A DNA stretch of 58,076 bases from Agarophyton chilense. Taxonomy: Eukaryota; Rhodophyta; Florideophyceae; Gracilariales; Gracilariaceae. The notes under the pieces are model-generated. The model saw only the letters and a list, made by a program, of their open reading frames with translations, searched no databases and had not been told where the DNA came from. The translations under genes and the position numbers were made by a program. The stretch is taken from assembly GCA_030374765.1 (NCBI GenBank), contig JARGXX010000056.1, positions 1-58,076 of the forward strand. The letters run 5' to 3'. Shown one piece after another: positions 10,436-20,386 of the stretch; positions within the stretch are counted from its first letter, which is position 1; every line of letters begins with the position of its first letter.

Positions 10436-11498
10436 ATTACCATTGAACTTGGCGTACGGCGCCCACCCACGAGCCTAAGTAGTGTTTGGCATCGTCAAAA
10501 TTGATTTTACACTCTTATTTGACATCCATCTTCTGAGCGTTGGGTCTTTAACTTCAGAAGGCATCAAAATTGCTCACGGCAAAATCTGGTGCGAAATACG
10601 TTACTCTGAATAATGATTTCGCTATGGAATCTTTTCGTTCATCTCACACTCTACCACAGAACCAGAGGAAAATATTCAATAGGTCAAGCAGCCTTTATCT
10701 GCAGAGCAGAAAAGAAGCACCACAATACTTTGGTCTACTTGGGTCACTTAGTTTTCCTTTTTCCTTCTTAAAGAAGCGTTCCACTCTTTTTGCGAACGTG
10801 TTTGTGTCAAAAGTATTTATCTGAAAGTGATAGCATCGGTCTCGTATCAAAACGTGTGCACTATAAGTTTTGTATTAAAGAACAATGTTTTTATCTCAGC
10901 TCTCTGATTTGGATGTCTCACTTATTATTCAAGTGATCTAGAGCTATATACAATATAAGTTTCCTATCCATGTAAAACTGCTGACATATGTATCAACAAC
11001 ACTAAGAGCATAAAAATAGAAATAAAACATGCAACTATCGCAACCGTTCAACATATTACATCATCAGTAGCGAAGAATCAAGTAGCCTCTGTTTTTCTTA
11101 CTGCACGGACCTTGGGCAACCAACAGCTCACTTCGATACTATGCTATGAATAGACGATCGTTCCCGCAAAAAATCCAATAAATTCTCGCATAGAACGAGC
11201 TTGTATATATCAACCCTACAATAGGTTCCAATCTTGTGGTTTACTGAGATCGATACGGCATCCGACTCACAGCTCATTTCTTTTGAAACTGGGTGGAACC
11301 ACGCTTTCTAGTGGTAGAAGCGCATTTGGGTTGAGGTTGGCGGTTGCTCACACAACATGCTCCTGTGCAAGTCCTTTTCAGCTGAGATCCAAACTCTATC
11401 TCCTTACCGCTTCAGAGTCAAACTATGACAATGTTTCGAAGCGTGAAGTGGTACTAGCTCCCCAAACCTTTCAATAGTTTTGACTGAGTTCCGAGTAG

Positions 11499-11729
11499 TC
11501 CTAGAAGGTCGGCCGGTTGAAAACAAGACGATGTGAGTTGAGGACTTCTGTTCTGAGTGAGGCAGAACAGAAGTTCTCTCTTTATAGGAAAGAATGATAC
11601 TAACGAGAGAGCAACTGTTCTATGATGCTCTCGTGATGCAAATGTAAATTCAACAATGCTCTCGTGATGCAAATGCAAATGAAATACAAATGCAAATATA
11701 CAGGCATTATAAGTGCGTAGTCACTGAGA
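11499..11729 (-). repeat. Copia A 3' LTR (231 bp)
   Basis: It matches 15984-16255 but is 41 bp shorter because one internal repeat (a GATGCTCTCGTG... module of about 40 bp) is present fewer times. The pol stop codon TGA lies inside this LTR at 11721-11723. Confidence 0.92.
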
Positions 11730-14267
11730 TCCCCCCTCGACCACTAAGGGCGCAATCTGCAATGCGTTACGGTGTGATGTAAACGAATTGCCAATCAGAG
11801 ACTTCGTAAAAATGTCTGCTCGGTTTTTGGCAGACGAGACATGATGAATTGAAACAAACCGGTTTTGCACGGCATCCAATACATGATGATGACGAAGTTC
11901 AATGTGTTTGACCTTGCGAATTCCAAAGTAGGTCTTCGTCCTAGATATGGCTCCTAAGTTGTCCTGATATAATGGTACAGGATTATGCAAATTGATTTCA
12001 AGTTCACAGATATTGTTCTTAAGCCAGGACAACTGTTTGATACATTCCGAAATTGCGTAGAACTCAGCTTCCGTTGTAGATAGAGCCGTAGAATTCTGCA
12101 GTTTTGAGCTCCAAATCACAGGAACGTCACCAATGGTTATAACAAAACCTCCCCTTGAACGACGTTTGTCCAGATCACGACCCCAGTCTGCATCTGACCA
12201 CGCAGCTACATTAGTGGACGAAGAATGCGGAATCTCCAAACCGTACTTGACAGTGTGGATCAGATAACGCACCACCCTTTTCATACAATTCCAATGTTGA
12301 GGCAAAGGATTAGAAGCAAATTTGCCAAGCATGGAAACTGCTGTAGCGAGATCTGGTCTGGTGCGGGTGCTCAAAAATAATAAAGATCCAAGTACTTCTT
12401 TGTATGGTACACTCAGCATAGAGGTCGTTTCGGAGTCAGTAGGAGCTACTACTGCATCATAGAGACAATTCATTTGCGGCAGTGGATACGATGACGGTAA
12501 CGCTTCATTCAGACGACACATGTTGATGATTCGCAAAATCAAAGGACGCTGATGAAGAATAATTCCCTTGGGCTTCTCTTCAATAGAGAATCCAAGATAC
12601 AAGTCGGTTTTCCCTAGATCCAGAATGTCGTAATGTTCACAAAGCTTCTTTTTGACCCATTTCGTCAGATGAGGAGGGCCAAAGATGCTGAGATCATCTA
12701 CGTATGCCAAGACAACGGCCATATCGTCACCTTCCTTCATTATGAAAACTCACTGTGCTGATTGCAGCAGTGTAAAGCCAATGGAACATCGATAAGCAGA
12801 TAAATTATCAAACCAGATTCTTGGGGCCTCCCTTGTTCCATACAGGGACTTCACGAGTTTGACAATTCGTCCATTGGCTCCGGCCGCTCCAGAAATCTTA
12901 GGGAGTTTGATCCAAACTGGATCGTCCGCAGGCATGGTTGCATGGAGAAAAGCACCCTTTACATCGATGTGTTGACGATCCCACTTCAAAACCGTAGCGA
13001 TTACTAGTATCACACGAAAAATTTCAAAATTTAGCAAAGGGTCATAAAGGCTGTTTGAATCGGAAATGTGTTGGAAATTTCCTCGAGCAACCAATCTGGC
13101 CTTAAATCGAATAGGTTTTCCAAGGTGATCTCGTTTCAAGCGGAATATAAAACCTGAAGGAATGGGTTGACCATGGTTGGAAGAGGCGTCTTCATACGTA
13201 CCCAATGCACGAATTGTTTCGAATTCTGCGCGAACGGCATCCATCCAGTGACACGCTTCAGGGGAAGAAAGTGCATGCTTCAAAGTAGGTTCGTCTGTAG
13301 TGCTGATCGTGTCCGGAAGAGTAAGGGCTGCATTAACAGTCTCGTCTGCAAAGTCAGACGGGTCCCCACCTAAGTCGGGATCGTAGGTGGAAGGATTCTC
13401 GGGGTAGTGAGTGAGTCCACTCAAAGCACTGCATGTGGAGTCCTTCAAATCATTGTCAGTTTCATTGGTAGAGACTAATATGTTTCTGGGTTCTGATGCT
13501 GTATCATCCTCATTATCACTTGACTCATATCCAGCAGAGACAAATTCTGAAGTGAGTCGTGAATGAGGTGATGTCTCATTGACAAGTGATAGGCCTGGGA
13601 ACTTTTCTTCAAGGAAGCGGACATGTTTGGTATGCTTAATTCCATCTCTTGTGAGTGTTTTGTACATTCCACCACAGATATGTCCAAGATTGATACCTTC
13701 AACAAGACGAGATTCCATTTTCTTCCGAGTATCTGGATTAGATTCGACAAGCACTCTGCAGCCAAATATGCGGAGGTGTTTTACATCATGGGGAAGCTCC
13801 CCAAATAAATAGACAAAGGGGATTTTTCCAGTTCTGTGATGTATCTTCACGTTTTTGCAAAATACTGCGTGACGTATAGCCTCCGGCCAGAATGAAAGAA
13901 AAAGGTTGGCCTGTTGCAAACATGCACGAACTGGTCCCATTGGAATGCTTACGTTTCTTTCGGCCAAACCATTGGATGACGGAGAGTACGCTGAAGTTGT
14001 AGTGATTTCGATGCCGTCGCGTTTTAAGGCCTTCTGCGCCTTGAAAAACTCTGAACCACCATCTGAATGCAAGGACAGCACCGAATGTTCCGAATAACGC
14101 TCAAACCATTCGACAAACTCTATGATGATAGCGGAGGCATCAGCTTTTCTGACAAGAGGTGCAGAGAAAAAGTATCGAGTGCACTCATCAACGATGGCCA
14201 AATAGTAAGCATGTCCTCTGTCAGACTCAGTTCCAACGTAGGCGATATCCGTGTGAAGGTGACCTGG
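11721..14267 (-). pseudogene. Copia A integrase-RT-RNase H
   Basis: One frame is open from 14267 to 11721 except for a TGA at 12750 (LLQSAQ stop VFIMKEG). The integrase triad is visible: Asp in LHTDIAYVG, Asp in LHSDGGSEF, Glu in SNGLAERN. RT has RFKARLVARGN, the first Asp in HIDVKGAFLHA, LYGTREAPRIW, and an intact YVDD in VVLAYVDDLSIFG. RNase H has WSDADWGRD, SSKLQNSTALSTTEAEFYA and ADIFTKSL, all classic copia motifs. A TGA at 14268-14270 cuts the frame off from the upstream part. The catalytic residues survive, so the loss is due to a few point lesions. Confidence 0.92.
11730..11738 (-). other. Copia A polypurine tract
   Basis: The minus strand reads GAGGGGGGA immediately before the 3' LTR, the expected position for plus-strand priming. 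Confidence 0.7.
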
Positions 14268-14300
14268 TCATGACGCTGAAGTGAGAGAACCATTAAAACT

Positions 14301-14627
14301 TCAAAGAAACTTTCCTTGAACACAGGAGATACACTCCGGTGTTCGGTTTCTAATAATCGGAAGTAGTTGCTTTTGAAGCAAAATCTCTACTTCTAACTTT
14401 GTTGCTGTATGTCCAAAACGATTATTCCAAAGGACAACATCTCGTGCCCTAACACTTATATTTTGGTCGTTATTAGAAACATTAATTTCCACGGTGACAT
14501 CTTTAGATGTAGAGTTGGCTTCCGTGGCCATGGAAGAAGCATAATCTGGACCTGAAGCGCATTCCGAGTCCGACTCAAAATCACTGTCCACAGGACTTGC
14601 TAAAATGTCCTGTACACGGGCCATCAT
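14301..14627 (-). pseudogene. Copia A GAG-pre-integrase segment
   Basis: The block ends with VVLWNNRFGHTATKLEVEIL ... TPECISCVQGKF, the zinc-binding pre-integrase motif (LWH.R.GH ... C..C..GK). The family His-His is partly changed, but GH and CxxC remain. It lies in the same frame as the integrase-RT block but in a different frame from gag-protease. Confidence 0.75.
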
Positions 14628-14694
14628 AGCGGACGTTTGCTGAGAGAGATGAGACAGTGGAATCAGTTGCTGTTGACCAATCTACAGCAATATA

Positions 14695-15879
14695 TTACAG
14701 CCCATCTGTACTGCGTGGAGCGCTCCCAATAATTCGTAGATCGTCCGTAAGATCAATAATGTGCGCAACTTCTGAAAGGAAAAGAACAGCTATCTTCTTC
14801 CCCGTGAGTGCGGGAATCGATAGAAGGTTTATGGAAATGTCCGGGGCGACAAGTGTGTTGCTGAGAGTAACCATGGTGGTCACCCCATAGTGTGACCAAT
14901 TCACTGGCATCACACCTTTCTCTAACGCCGTGATTTCGGAGTTGTCACCCAATGCGATCGGAACATTACAGTGGGAGCTTCTCTCAAGCTGGTTAGAAGA
15001 AGAAGTCAAATGAGCCGTCGAACCAGAGTCCAGCATCAAAACATTGTCTTTGGGAGCTCTGGCAGTCATGGCATATGCTCTTGATACGGCGGCACGATTC
15101 GTGGGTTTATGGTTACCTTTAGAGACCTCTTCTTTACAGTTCCCATTCTGGTTCTTATCCAATAGATCGTCAGACCGTTTGAGACGATGCTCTGGATTCA
15201 AAGGATTTAAGTAACACCGAGCAGTTGTGTGGTTCTCTTTGCTGCAAATAGCGCACTTTGGGCGGGCAGCAGTCGCGCGCTCGGAATTGTGTGTGTCCAT
15301 TGTTCTGAATTCGTCAAGCAGACGAGAGGCAACATATTCCCAAGTCGTGTTGTCCTAAGATAGGGTTTTAATTGCAGCACAAACAGGATGGAGCTCAGTT
15401 GCGGAGATGGAAGATACCAAGAGAGGTACTGAGAGTTCATCCGGAAGTTTTGTATCCATTACTGCCAGTTGGTCTATAACGCCAGCCATTTTATCAATAT
15501 GGCCGCCAATATTCTGTTGGATGTTAGAATACCGCATGTTGATTAGCTCGCACATCTTCAAAATGTGAGAAGCTGCTGTTTTTGACGCAAAGCGGTCGTC
15601 TAGACGTTTTAGCATTTTGCTCGGGTTTCCAATGTCGCCCTGAACGGCGCGCGTAGCTTCATCCGAAAGATCAGAGACAATCAGTGCACTAGCTCTCTTT
15701 TTACTGAACTCCCACTCGGCTTTCTTCTCTTCATCTGAGGTGAAGGGATTTCTAACCTGGCAAATAATTTCCCCGATTCCTTTTGCATGACAAGCGGAAT
15801 CGATTCTAATTCGCCACAATTTGTAATCATGTTTCTCTTCAAAGGGTTGAATGCGTATCTTTAGGCTTTTTGATTTCAT
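14695..15879 (-). pseudogene. Copia A gag, zinc knuckle and protease
   Basis: The first ATG of the gag frame is at 15879 (an earlier TTG at 15900 is unlikely to be used). The frame runs through a TAG at 15355 (AAIKTLS stop DNTTWEYVASRLLDEF) and on to a TAA at 14695. The N-terminal part has the copia gag signature FEEKHDYKLWRIRID and KMLKRLDDRFASKTAASHI. A zinc knuckle C-AI-C-SKENHTTAR-C follows near 15230, and the protease active site VLMLDSGSTAHLTSS near 15040 has an intact D-S-G. The single stop inside gag is close to where gag and pol products are often separated. Confidence 0.88.
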
Positions 15880-15969
15880 TGTTGCAAATAAATTAGACAA
15901 TTCACAGATGAAATTCTAATGACAGCGAGTAGAGAAATAAAGTGTACGAGATGGGCAGATCAGCAAAGT

Positions 15970-15981
15970 CTGGGCCCATAA
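15970..15981 (-). other. Copia A primer-binding site (tRNA-iMet half-molecule type)
   Basis: Two bases inside the 5' LTR the minus strand reads TTATGGGCCCAG. This is complementary to the anticodon-stem region of initiator tRNA-Met (CTGGGCCCATAA), not to a tRNA 3' end. Drosophila copia uses this kind of internal 5'-half tRNA primer. Confidence 0.75.
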
Positions 15982-15983
15982 CC

Positions 15984-16255
15984 TCTTAGAAAGTCGGCCG
16001 GTTGAAAACAAGACGATGTGAGTTGAAGACTTCTGTTCTGAGTGAGGCAGAACAGAAGTTCTCTCTTTATAGGCAATAATGATACCAACGAGAGAGCAAC
16101 TGTTCTTTGATGCTCTCGTGCTGCAAATGTAAATTCAACGATGCTCTCTGATGCTCTCGTGCTGCAAATGTAAATTCAACAATGCTCTCGTGATGCAAAT
16201 GAAAATAAAATACAAATGCAAATATACAGGCATTATAAGTGCGTAGTCACTGAGA
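15984..16255 (-). repeat. Copia A 5' LTR (272 bp)
   Basis: It pairs with 11499-11729. It carries an extra copy of an internal module of about 40 bp (GCTCTCGTGCTGCAAATG) relative to the other LTR. Its outer flank is AATAG. Confidence 0.92.
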
Positions 16256-16990
16256 AATAGGAGTAATGGCATCTATAAAAGCAACAGAAATCGATAACAA
16301 CCATTTTTGGAAGTATTCGAGGATGTCCAAATTCAATACAACGACGCTTATATTTTCTACACGAGGGCCTTTTGAAACACATGTCCTGACACCGCTCAAA
16401 GAGAAAAAAAAACTTCTCATAGAATAACTCTTGTATATCACCCCGCTTCTTGAGATACACTCTAGCCTAGTTGCGTTCGTTGCAATATTCATATATGATC
16501 ACGTAGAACAGATACAAGATCAACCACATATTGCAAAAGACGTTCACATAGTGTCATGAGAACCCATTGAACCTGAAATGTTCATCGGAAGGTGCAGAGT
16601 GCATGCGGCTTGTATTTCGTGAGAATAATCTTTCTCATATGGAATACAGTGATGGCTACTTCGCGGCATTCGTGGAAAGTTGCATTTCTACAAGAGGTGT
16701 TTTGTTCACAAAAACTGGAAAGGGATGCAAACACAAGTAACGGGATGTGAAGAAATAAGGAAAAGAAGAGTGAGTTGGAGGTATACAAGGGCGGATGACG
16801 AGGGGCGCGAGTAACGGACGGGGAAAGGGGGTGAACACGAAAACAGTTTTTTTTCTTTACGTTTTGGTGATGGGAGATTGAAAAAGGAAGGCACTGGGGT
16901 AGTTGGGAAGAAGGTTAATGTACCCTTTTTGCAGACCCAAATAAAAGGAAGGTTGGAAAGGGAGAAAGGTAAGAAAGAGCGAGAAGCAAA

Positions 16991-17110
16991 ACATTCGGCA
17001 CTGGGGATTCCAGACCGATCCCTCATGTCAGTACTAGCCCAGCTCGGAGTCACTTAGCTTCGCAGTTCGGGATGGGATGCGGCGCATGTCAACTCGATGT
17101 GGCCGAATGT
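16991..17110 (-). rRNA. 5S ribosomal RNA, type A, unit 1
   Basis: It reads 120 nt on the minus strand, the normal 5S length. The two ends form a perfect 9-bp terminal helix (ACATTCGGC with GCCGAATGT). The universal 5S core CATCCCATCCCGAACTGCGAAG lies at 30-51 and GAGCTGGGCTAGTAC at 66-80, covering the internal Pol III promoter region. It is followed by TTTT, a Pol III terminator. All four type A copies in the window look identical. The product is the 5S RNA of the large ribosomal subunit. Its partner of opposite orientation starts 2.29 kb away, and the two genes point away from each other. Confidence 0.93.
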
Positions 17111-17118
17111 GGCAATCA

Positions 17119-17135
17119 GTGCTACGCCGTAGCAC
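17119..17135. other. Short perfect hairpin upstream of type A 5S
   Basis: GTGCTAC-GCC-GTAGCAC is a 7-bp perfect inverted repeat 9 nt upstream of the 5S start. It is present in all four units (25178, 33236 and 50943 are the equivalent starts). It could be a Pol III upstream element or chance. Confidence 0.4.
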
Positions 17136-17452
17136 CTCATTCCACACGCAACAAAAACAGCTGCTCCCCCCTGCCGCCCACGCCTGAGCAAAATGATGCC
17201 TCAAACACCCCAAGTGCGCTCCCTGTCTCATCACCACATTTGTCGCCTCCATCTCGGCGCTAGTGCGTCGTCCTTTTTGGCAACTGCACATTGTCCCCAA
17301 ACAAGCAGCTAATCCATCATCTTTCAGCGCAAGTACTGCAAAGAGGACAGTGCAGCACATCAATCCGTTGAGAATACTTGGATCTTCTCCCACAAGCTTC
17401 TCCTCTCCCATGTGTGCCTGGAAACATACTTGATCACTCTTGCATTCTTGCA

Positions 17453-17482
17453 GTGCAGAAATGCCGAGTGCAGAAATGCCGA
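17453..17482. repeat. 15-bp tandem repeat, 2 copies, unit 1
   Basis: The repeat GTGCAGAAATGCCGA occurs twice. The copy number is 2, 2, 3 and 4 in units 1 to 4. A 15-bp unit does not shift any reading frame. Confidence 0.9.
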
Positions 17483-18823
17483 CCAAAGCTTGAATTGAAG
17501 TACCATGGGGATGCCGCTCTCCCCGACGATGTGCGCGACACTTTTCGAGTGCTGCCCACTTCAGTGTCGAGTGCTCCCCACTTCGGTGGTGCGTCAGAAG
17601 CAAATCGTACCGTTGAGCCATGGTTCCATCTGAAATGTAGAAAACATGAACTGCGGGTGCTTCAAATTTGCTGCTTCAAACATCTCCGTCCTCCTGACAC
17701 CTTCGTACCGCAGGCTCTACCCACGTCCTACGACCCTTGCCGGGGGCTACGGTTGCCGCCGATGTTTTTGTTGGGTGCGCTGTCCACATTTCATTGGCTG
17801 GCTTACCTTCGTGCGTAAGCCCCGTTCTCCACCAATCGCTGCAAACCAATTGCTTCTTGTCGTTGTTCCCCTCCTCTTTATCCAAGCTCTCGCATTCGGC
17901 AAGTCTTTCTACTTGTCTTCAAGCACATTCACATTCAACCCGCGCAGTAACATTGGAGCTTAACGCTGCGGGTGATGTGAATGACGCGATGCAGTCGGGC
18001 AGCCCAGGCTTAGATTTTGCAAACCCCTCTGAGCATCTGTCACGGCTGCTGGCGTGCTGATTTGCAGAGCGCCGAAATCGCTTACGAGGCCAAGCAAACA
18101 CGCCTCGGGTGAGACTCTCCGGATTTGTCTACGCCTTCCATCGCTTGGCGAAGCGATCAATTGTTGACGCACTGACTCTCGAAGACGTCGCCCAAACGCT
18201 ACATGTCGCGGAGTGCGAACCCCATTGGAACTCAATCGGCGCGATTGGCGGCGTCTGACAATGTGAGGAAGGACGGGAGGATTTGTCATACCAGCCGGTC
18301 TACGGATGCTTTTGTCCGAAGTAGGCAAGTTTCGACGTGATCGGACATTTCTGCGTCTGTTTCTCTGTGTGGGTTGGGTTTCAGCCCTCTCGGGCACCTC
18401 TGGCCTGTAAAAGCCAAACACATCGTGGGACGCCAGAAACATCTTTCAAGTGCAGAACAGATCGGGGGGCTGGAAAGGAAAGCGCACCAGTCGAACACAA
18501 CCACTGTAGGGCAGGCGGTAGTCGGGTGGTGCAGCCAATCAAGTACACACAATTTGAAATCTGGTAGCGTGAAGATAGCCGAAAGCACAACTGCAAACGC
18601 CAAGCAGCAAAGAAAAGCAGCAGCCGGGACAACCCAAAAAGCAATGAACAGAACAGCGACACCGCAAACACGATACACAAAAGCGGTCACGCGCAGCGTA
18701 ACGAAGGCGGAGGGATGTTGAATACGAGCGAGGCAAATTGGAGAAGCTGAGAGAGAAGGAGGAGAGGAGAGAGCGGATGGGGTGAGATGGGGGAGACAAC
18801 GGAGGAAAGCGCTCTGTGCGCAG

Positions 18824-18832
18824 TATAAATAG
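18824..18832 (+). promoter_or_regulatory. TATA box upstream of small ORF, unit 1
   Basis: TATAAATAG, conserved in all units, follows a purine-rich GGAGGAGAGGAGAGAG tract. The first ATG downstream is 107 nt away at 18931. Confidence 0.5.
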
Positions 18833-18930
18833 GTAACGAAACGTTGGGTTGGGGGAGACGTGGGCCTCAGAGAGCGGCGAGGAGCGTATTACGTGTCGCA
18901 AGTGCTCCGTGGTGTGCGAGGACGACGAGT

Positions 18931-19170
18931 ATGGAGAGTGAAGTGTCAGGATGTGCGTCATTTAAATGTTCATTACACACCTCCCCGATGTGTAAAAAGC
19001 GCTGCAAATTGTCGTGGCTAATCGTTGCGAAAGTTGGCTATGGATGTTCGGAGATCGCAAAGCAAGAGAGGGCTTCGAGAACGAGTGATTTCAAATCGCC
19101 CATGTTTCTTTCTATAGTGAACCGGGGCATCGGTTCACAACAGTTTCACAAGCACTTGCTTCAAGCATGA
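18931..19170 (+). CDS. Hypothetical small cysteine-rich ORF, unit 1
   Basis: The ATG at 18931 lies downstream of a conserved TATA box. The predicted protein begins MESEVSGCASFKCSLHTSPM and has six cysteines in its first 44 residues. In units 2-4 the frame ends at 60 codons (FKSSFFL). In unit 1 a 4-bp net difference near 19098 changes the end to FKSPMFLS... and extends it to 79 codons. A frame-changing indel between copies argues against strong constraint on the C-terminus. No family recognised; a non-coding transcript from the same promoter is equally possible. Confidence 0.25.
   Translation: MESEVSGCASFKCSLHTSPMCKKRCKLSWLIVAKVGYGCSEIAKQERASRTSDFKSPMFLSIVNRGIGSQQFHKHLLQA
19117..19138. other. 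8-bp perfect stem-loop, unit 1
   Basis: GTGAACCG-gggcat-CGGTTCAC forms a perfect 8-bp stem with a 6-nt loop, downstream of the TATA-linked small ORF. It is conserved in all units (about 27176, 35249 and 52977). It could be a transcript 3' structure. Confidence 0.45.
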
Positions 19171-19395
19171 TCACACAGCATAATGCGACATGTTACGCGC
19201 TCCGATCGGCTTCAATACAAGATTGCATCTGCACATGATGAGACTGTCTGTTGGGAGGATGTTTCTGCTTTCCCGTGGGTGCCGATGGCAGGCACGAAGT
19301 CGGACAGTATTACGCTGTTGATATTGGCTGGCGCACGGGTGCTCTGCCATCATTTGCCACAGTGCTCAAATCGTTGCATCACACACGCCGCCCTC

Positions 19396-19515
19396 ACACT
19401 CGGCCACATCGAGCTGACATGTGCCGCATCCCATCCCGAACTGCGAAGCTAAATCTCTCTGAGCTGGGCTAGTACATACATGAGGGATCCGTCTGGAACC
19501 CCTAGTGCTGAGTGT
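19396..19515 (+). rRNA. 5S ribosomal RNA, type B, unit 1
   Basis: It is 120 nt, with the terminal helix ACACTCGGC paired to GCTGAGTGT (one G-U). It differs from the type A gene at 14 of 120 positions by my count. The change T4 to C is matched by A117 to G, a compensatory change that keeps the terminal helix. The universal core CATCCCATCCCGAACTGCGAAG and GAGCTGGGCTAGTAC are unchanged. It is followed by a run of seven T, a Pol III terminator. It may be a functional variant 5S gene or one starting to decay. Confidence 0.88.
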
Positions 19516-20284
19516 TTTTTTGTTTCTTGCTCCCTCCAACTATGTTGCTCCTGCGACGTAGCCACGCTGTGTGTCAATGACACGCTCTATGCGCTGTTGC
19601 GTTATATCTTTTTCATCATGTCGCTCACTGCGCGTTATGCGCATACTACACCTTCGTGGGCAAACAACAGGTACACTACAAGGAACTTGAGCGTCTTGAA
19701 TAGGGTGGCGCGCCCTGCGATGGATGTCAGCAACCGAAACGGTACGCTTTGGCCCATAGCTTCTGGGGCGCACACGTCGTGCGTGGAAGCAATTACGGCC
19801 GCGTTCGGCTGTTCGAATCGCTTTGCTTTGCAGATCCCACAAAGAAAGAGGTGGACCGAACAATGTCTTGTTTTTGGTGAGCGCTTGAGCAATTATCTGT
19901 TGGTTGGTGCGTTCCAGTTGTACATGCCAAGGTACGACACCAACCAGGGCGAGAACGAAGGTCTGCCTATGGAGGCGCTGGCGGGAACACTGTGGTAGGG
20001 CTGGCTTCCCCTAACATGAACTAGGCACCGTAGTTGGCGCGACGGCAAACATCTGACCCAGCCTGAAAAACTCGACCATGAGCAAACCTAAACACTAAAT
20101 TCGAAACCAAAGAGATCACAAGCCTGACGGCGCTGGCTGAGTGTCTGACCTCTTCCGCTTGCGCTGCGAAGGTGCGAAGGTGCGAAGGGCAAGGCCTAAC
20201 CCTCCTTTGCAGTTGTGCAAAAAATCACACGCAGTCTTACACAATGAGCTCGCCCAGCGCGAGCTCGCAGAACGCAGCGTGTCT

Positions 20285-20386
20285 CTCACGTTGCATCTCA
20301 CGTCGCATCTCACGTCGCATCTCACGCCGCATCTCACGCCGCATCTCACGCCGCATCTCACGCCGCATCTCACGTCGCATCTCACG
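20285..20386. repeat. 12-bp minisatellite (CTCACGYYGCAT), unit 1
   Basis: There are eight complete copies and a partial ninth, with positions 7-8 varying TT, TC or CC. The minus strand encodes MRRE repeats in one frame and VRCG/VRCD in another. The array looks the same in all four units. Confidence 0.93.

Larger units (their letters stand above)
11499..16255 (-). mobile_element. Ty1/copia retrotransposon A, complete with both LTRs, inactivated
   Basis: LTRs lie at 11499-11729 and 15984-16255. They are flanked by AGTAG (left) and AATAG (right), a 5-bp target duplication with one change; the uninterrupted site in unit 2 reads GAATAGGAG. On the minus strand the LTR starts TCTCAGTGAC and ends TTTCTAAGA, so the termini are TCT...AGA, not TG...CA. 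Internally it has a primer-binding site, gag, zinc knuckle, protease, integrase, RT and RNase H (copia order), and a polypurine tract GAGGGGGGA abutting the 3' LTR. Lesions: stops at 15355, 14695 and 12750, plus frameshifts around 14630-14690 and 14270-14330. Confidence 0.93.
17111..19395. other. 2.3-kb interval between the divergent 5S genes, unit 1
   Basis: No protein gene can be assigned with confidence. On the minus strand an ATG-started ORF runs from 17621 to 17034 (195 codons; 195, 200 and 205 in the other units) but ends inside the 5S gene and has no family resemblance. An ATG-started minus ORF at 18961-18539 is serine-, leucine- and cysteine-rich. A minus ORF at 18690-18286 with a strongly hydrophobic N-terminal third starts with GTG only. 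A plus TATA box (18824) precedes a short cysteine-rich ORF, which is listed separately. Confidence 0.5.

Noticed and set aside
10570..10824. 84-codon plus ORF in the left arm of unit 1 (also near 44008 in unit 4)
   Set aside because: It starts with TTG and a one-base deletion in units 2 and 3 shifts the frame.
17034..17621. 195-205-codon minus ORF across the 15-bp repeat
   Set aside because: It has an ATG and stays open, but its last 25 or so codons lie inside the 5S rRNA gene, composition is unremarkable and no domain is seen. Mentioned as a possibility only.
18286..18690. 134-codon minus ORF with hydrophobic N-terminus, present in all units
   Set aside because: It starts with GTG only, no TATA-like element is oriented towards it, and differences between units are mainly amino-acid-changing. 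No family recognised.
19480..19998. 172-codon plus ORF following the type B 5S gene
   Set aside because: Its ATG is inside the 5S gene, variation between units is mostly amino-acid-changing, and no domain is seen.
20285..20386. Short regular repeats considered as a CRISPR array
   Set aside because: The repeats are 12 bp, contiguous and without spacers, and the DNA is eukaryotic.
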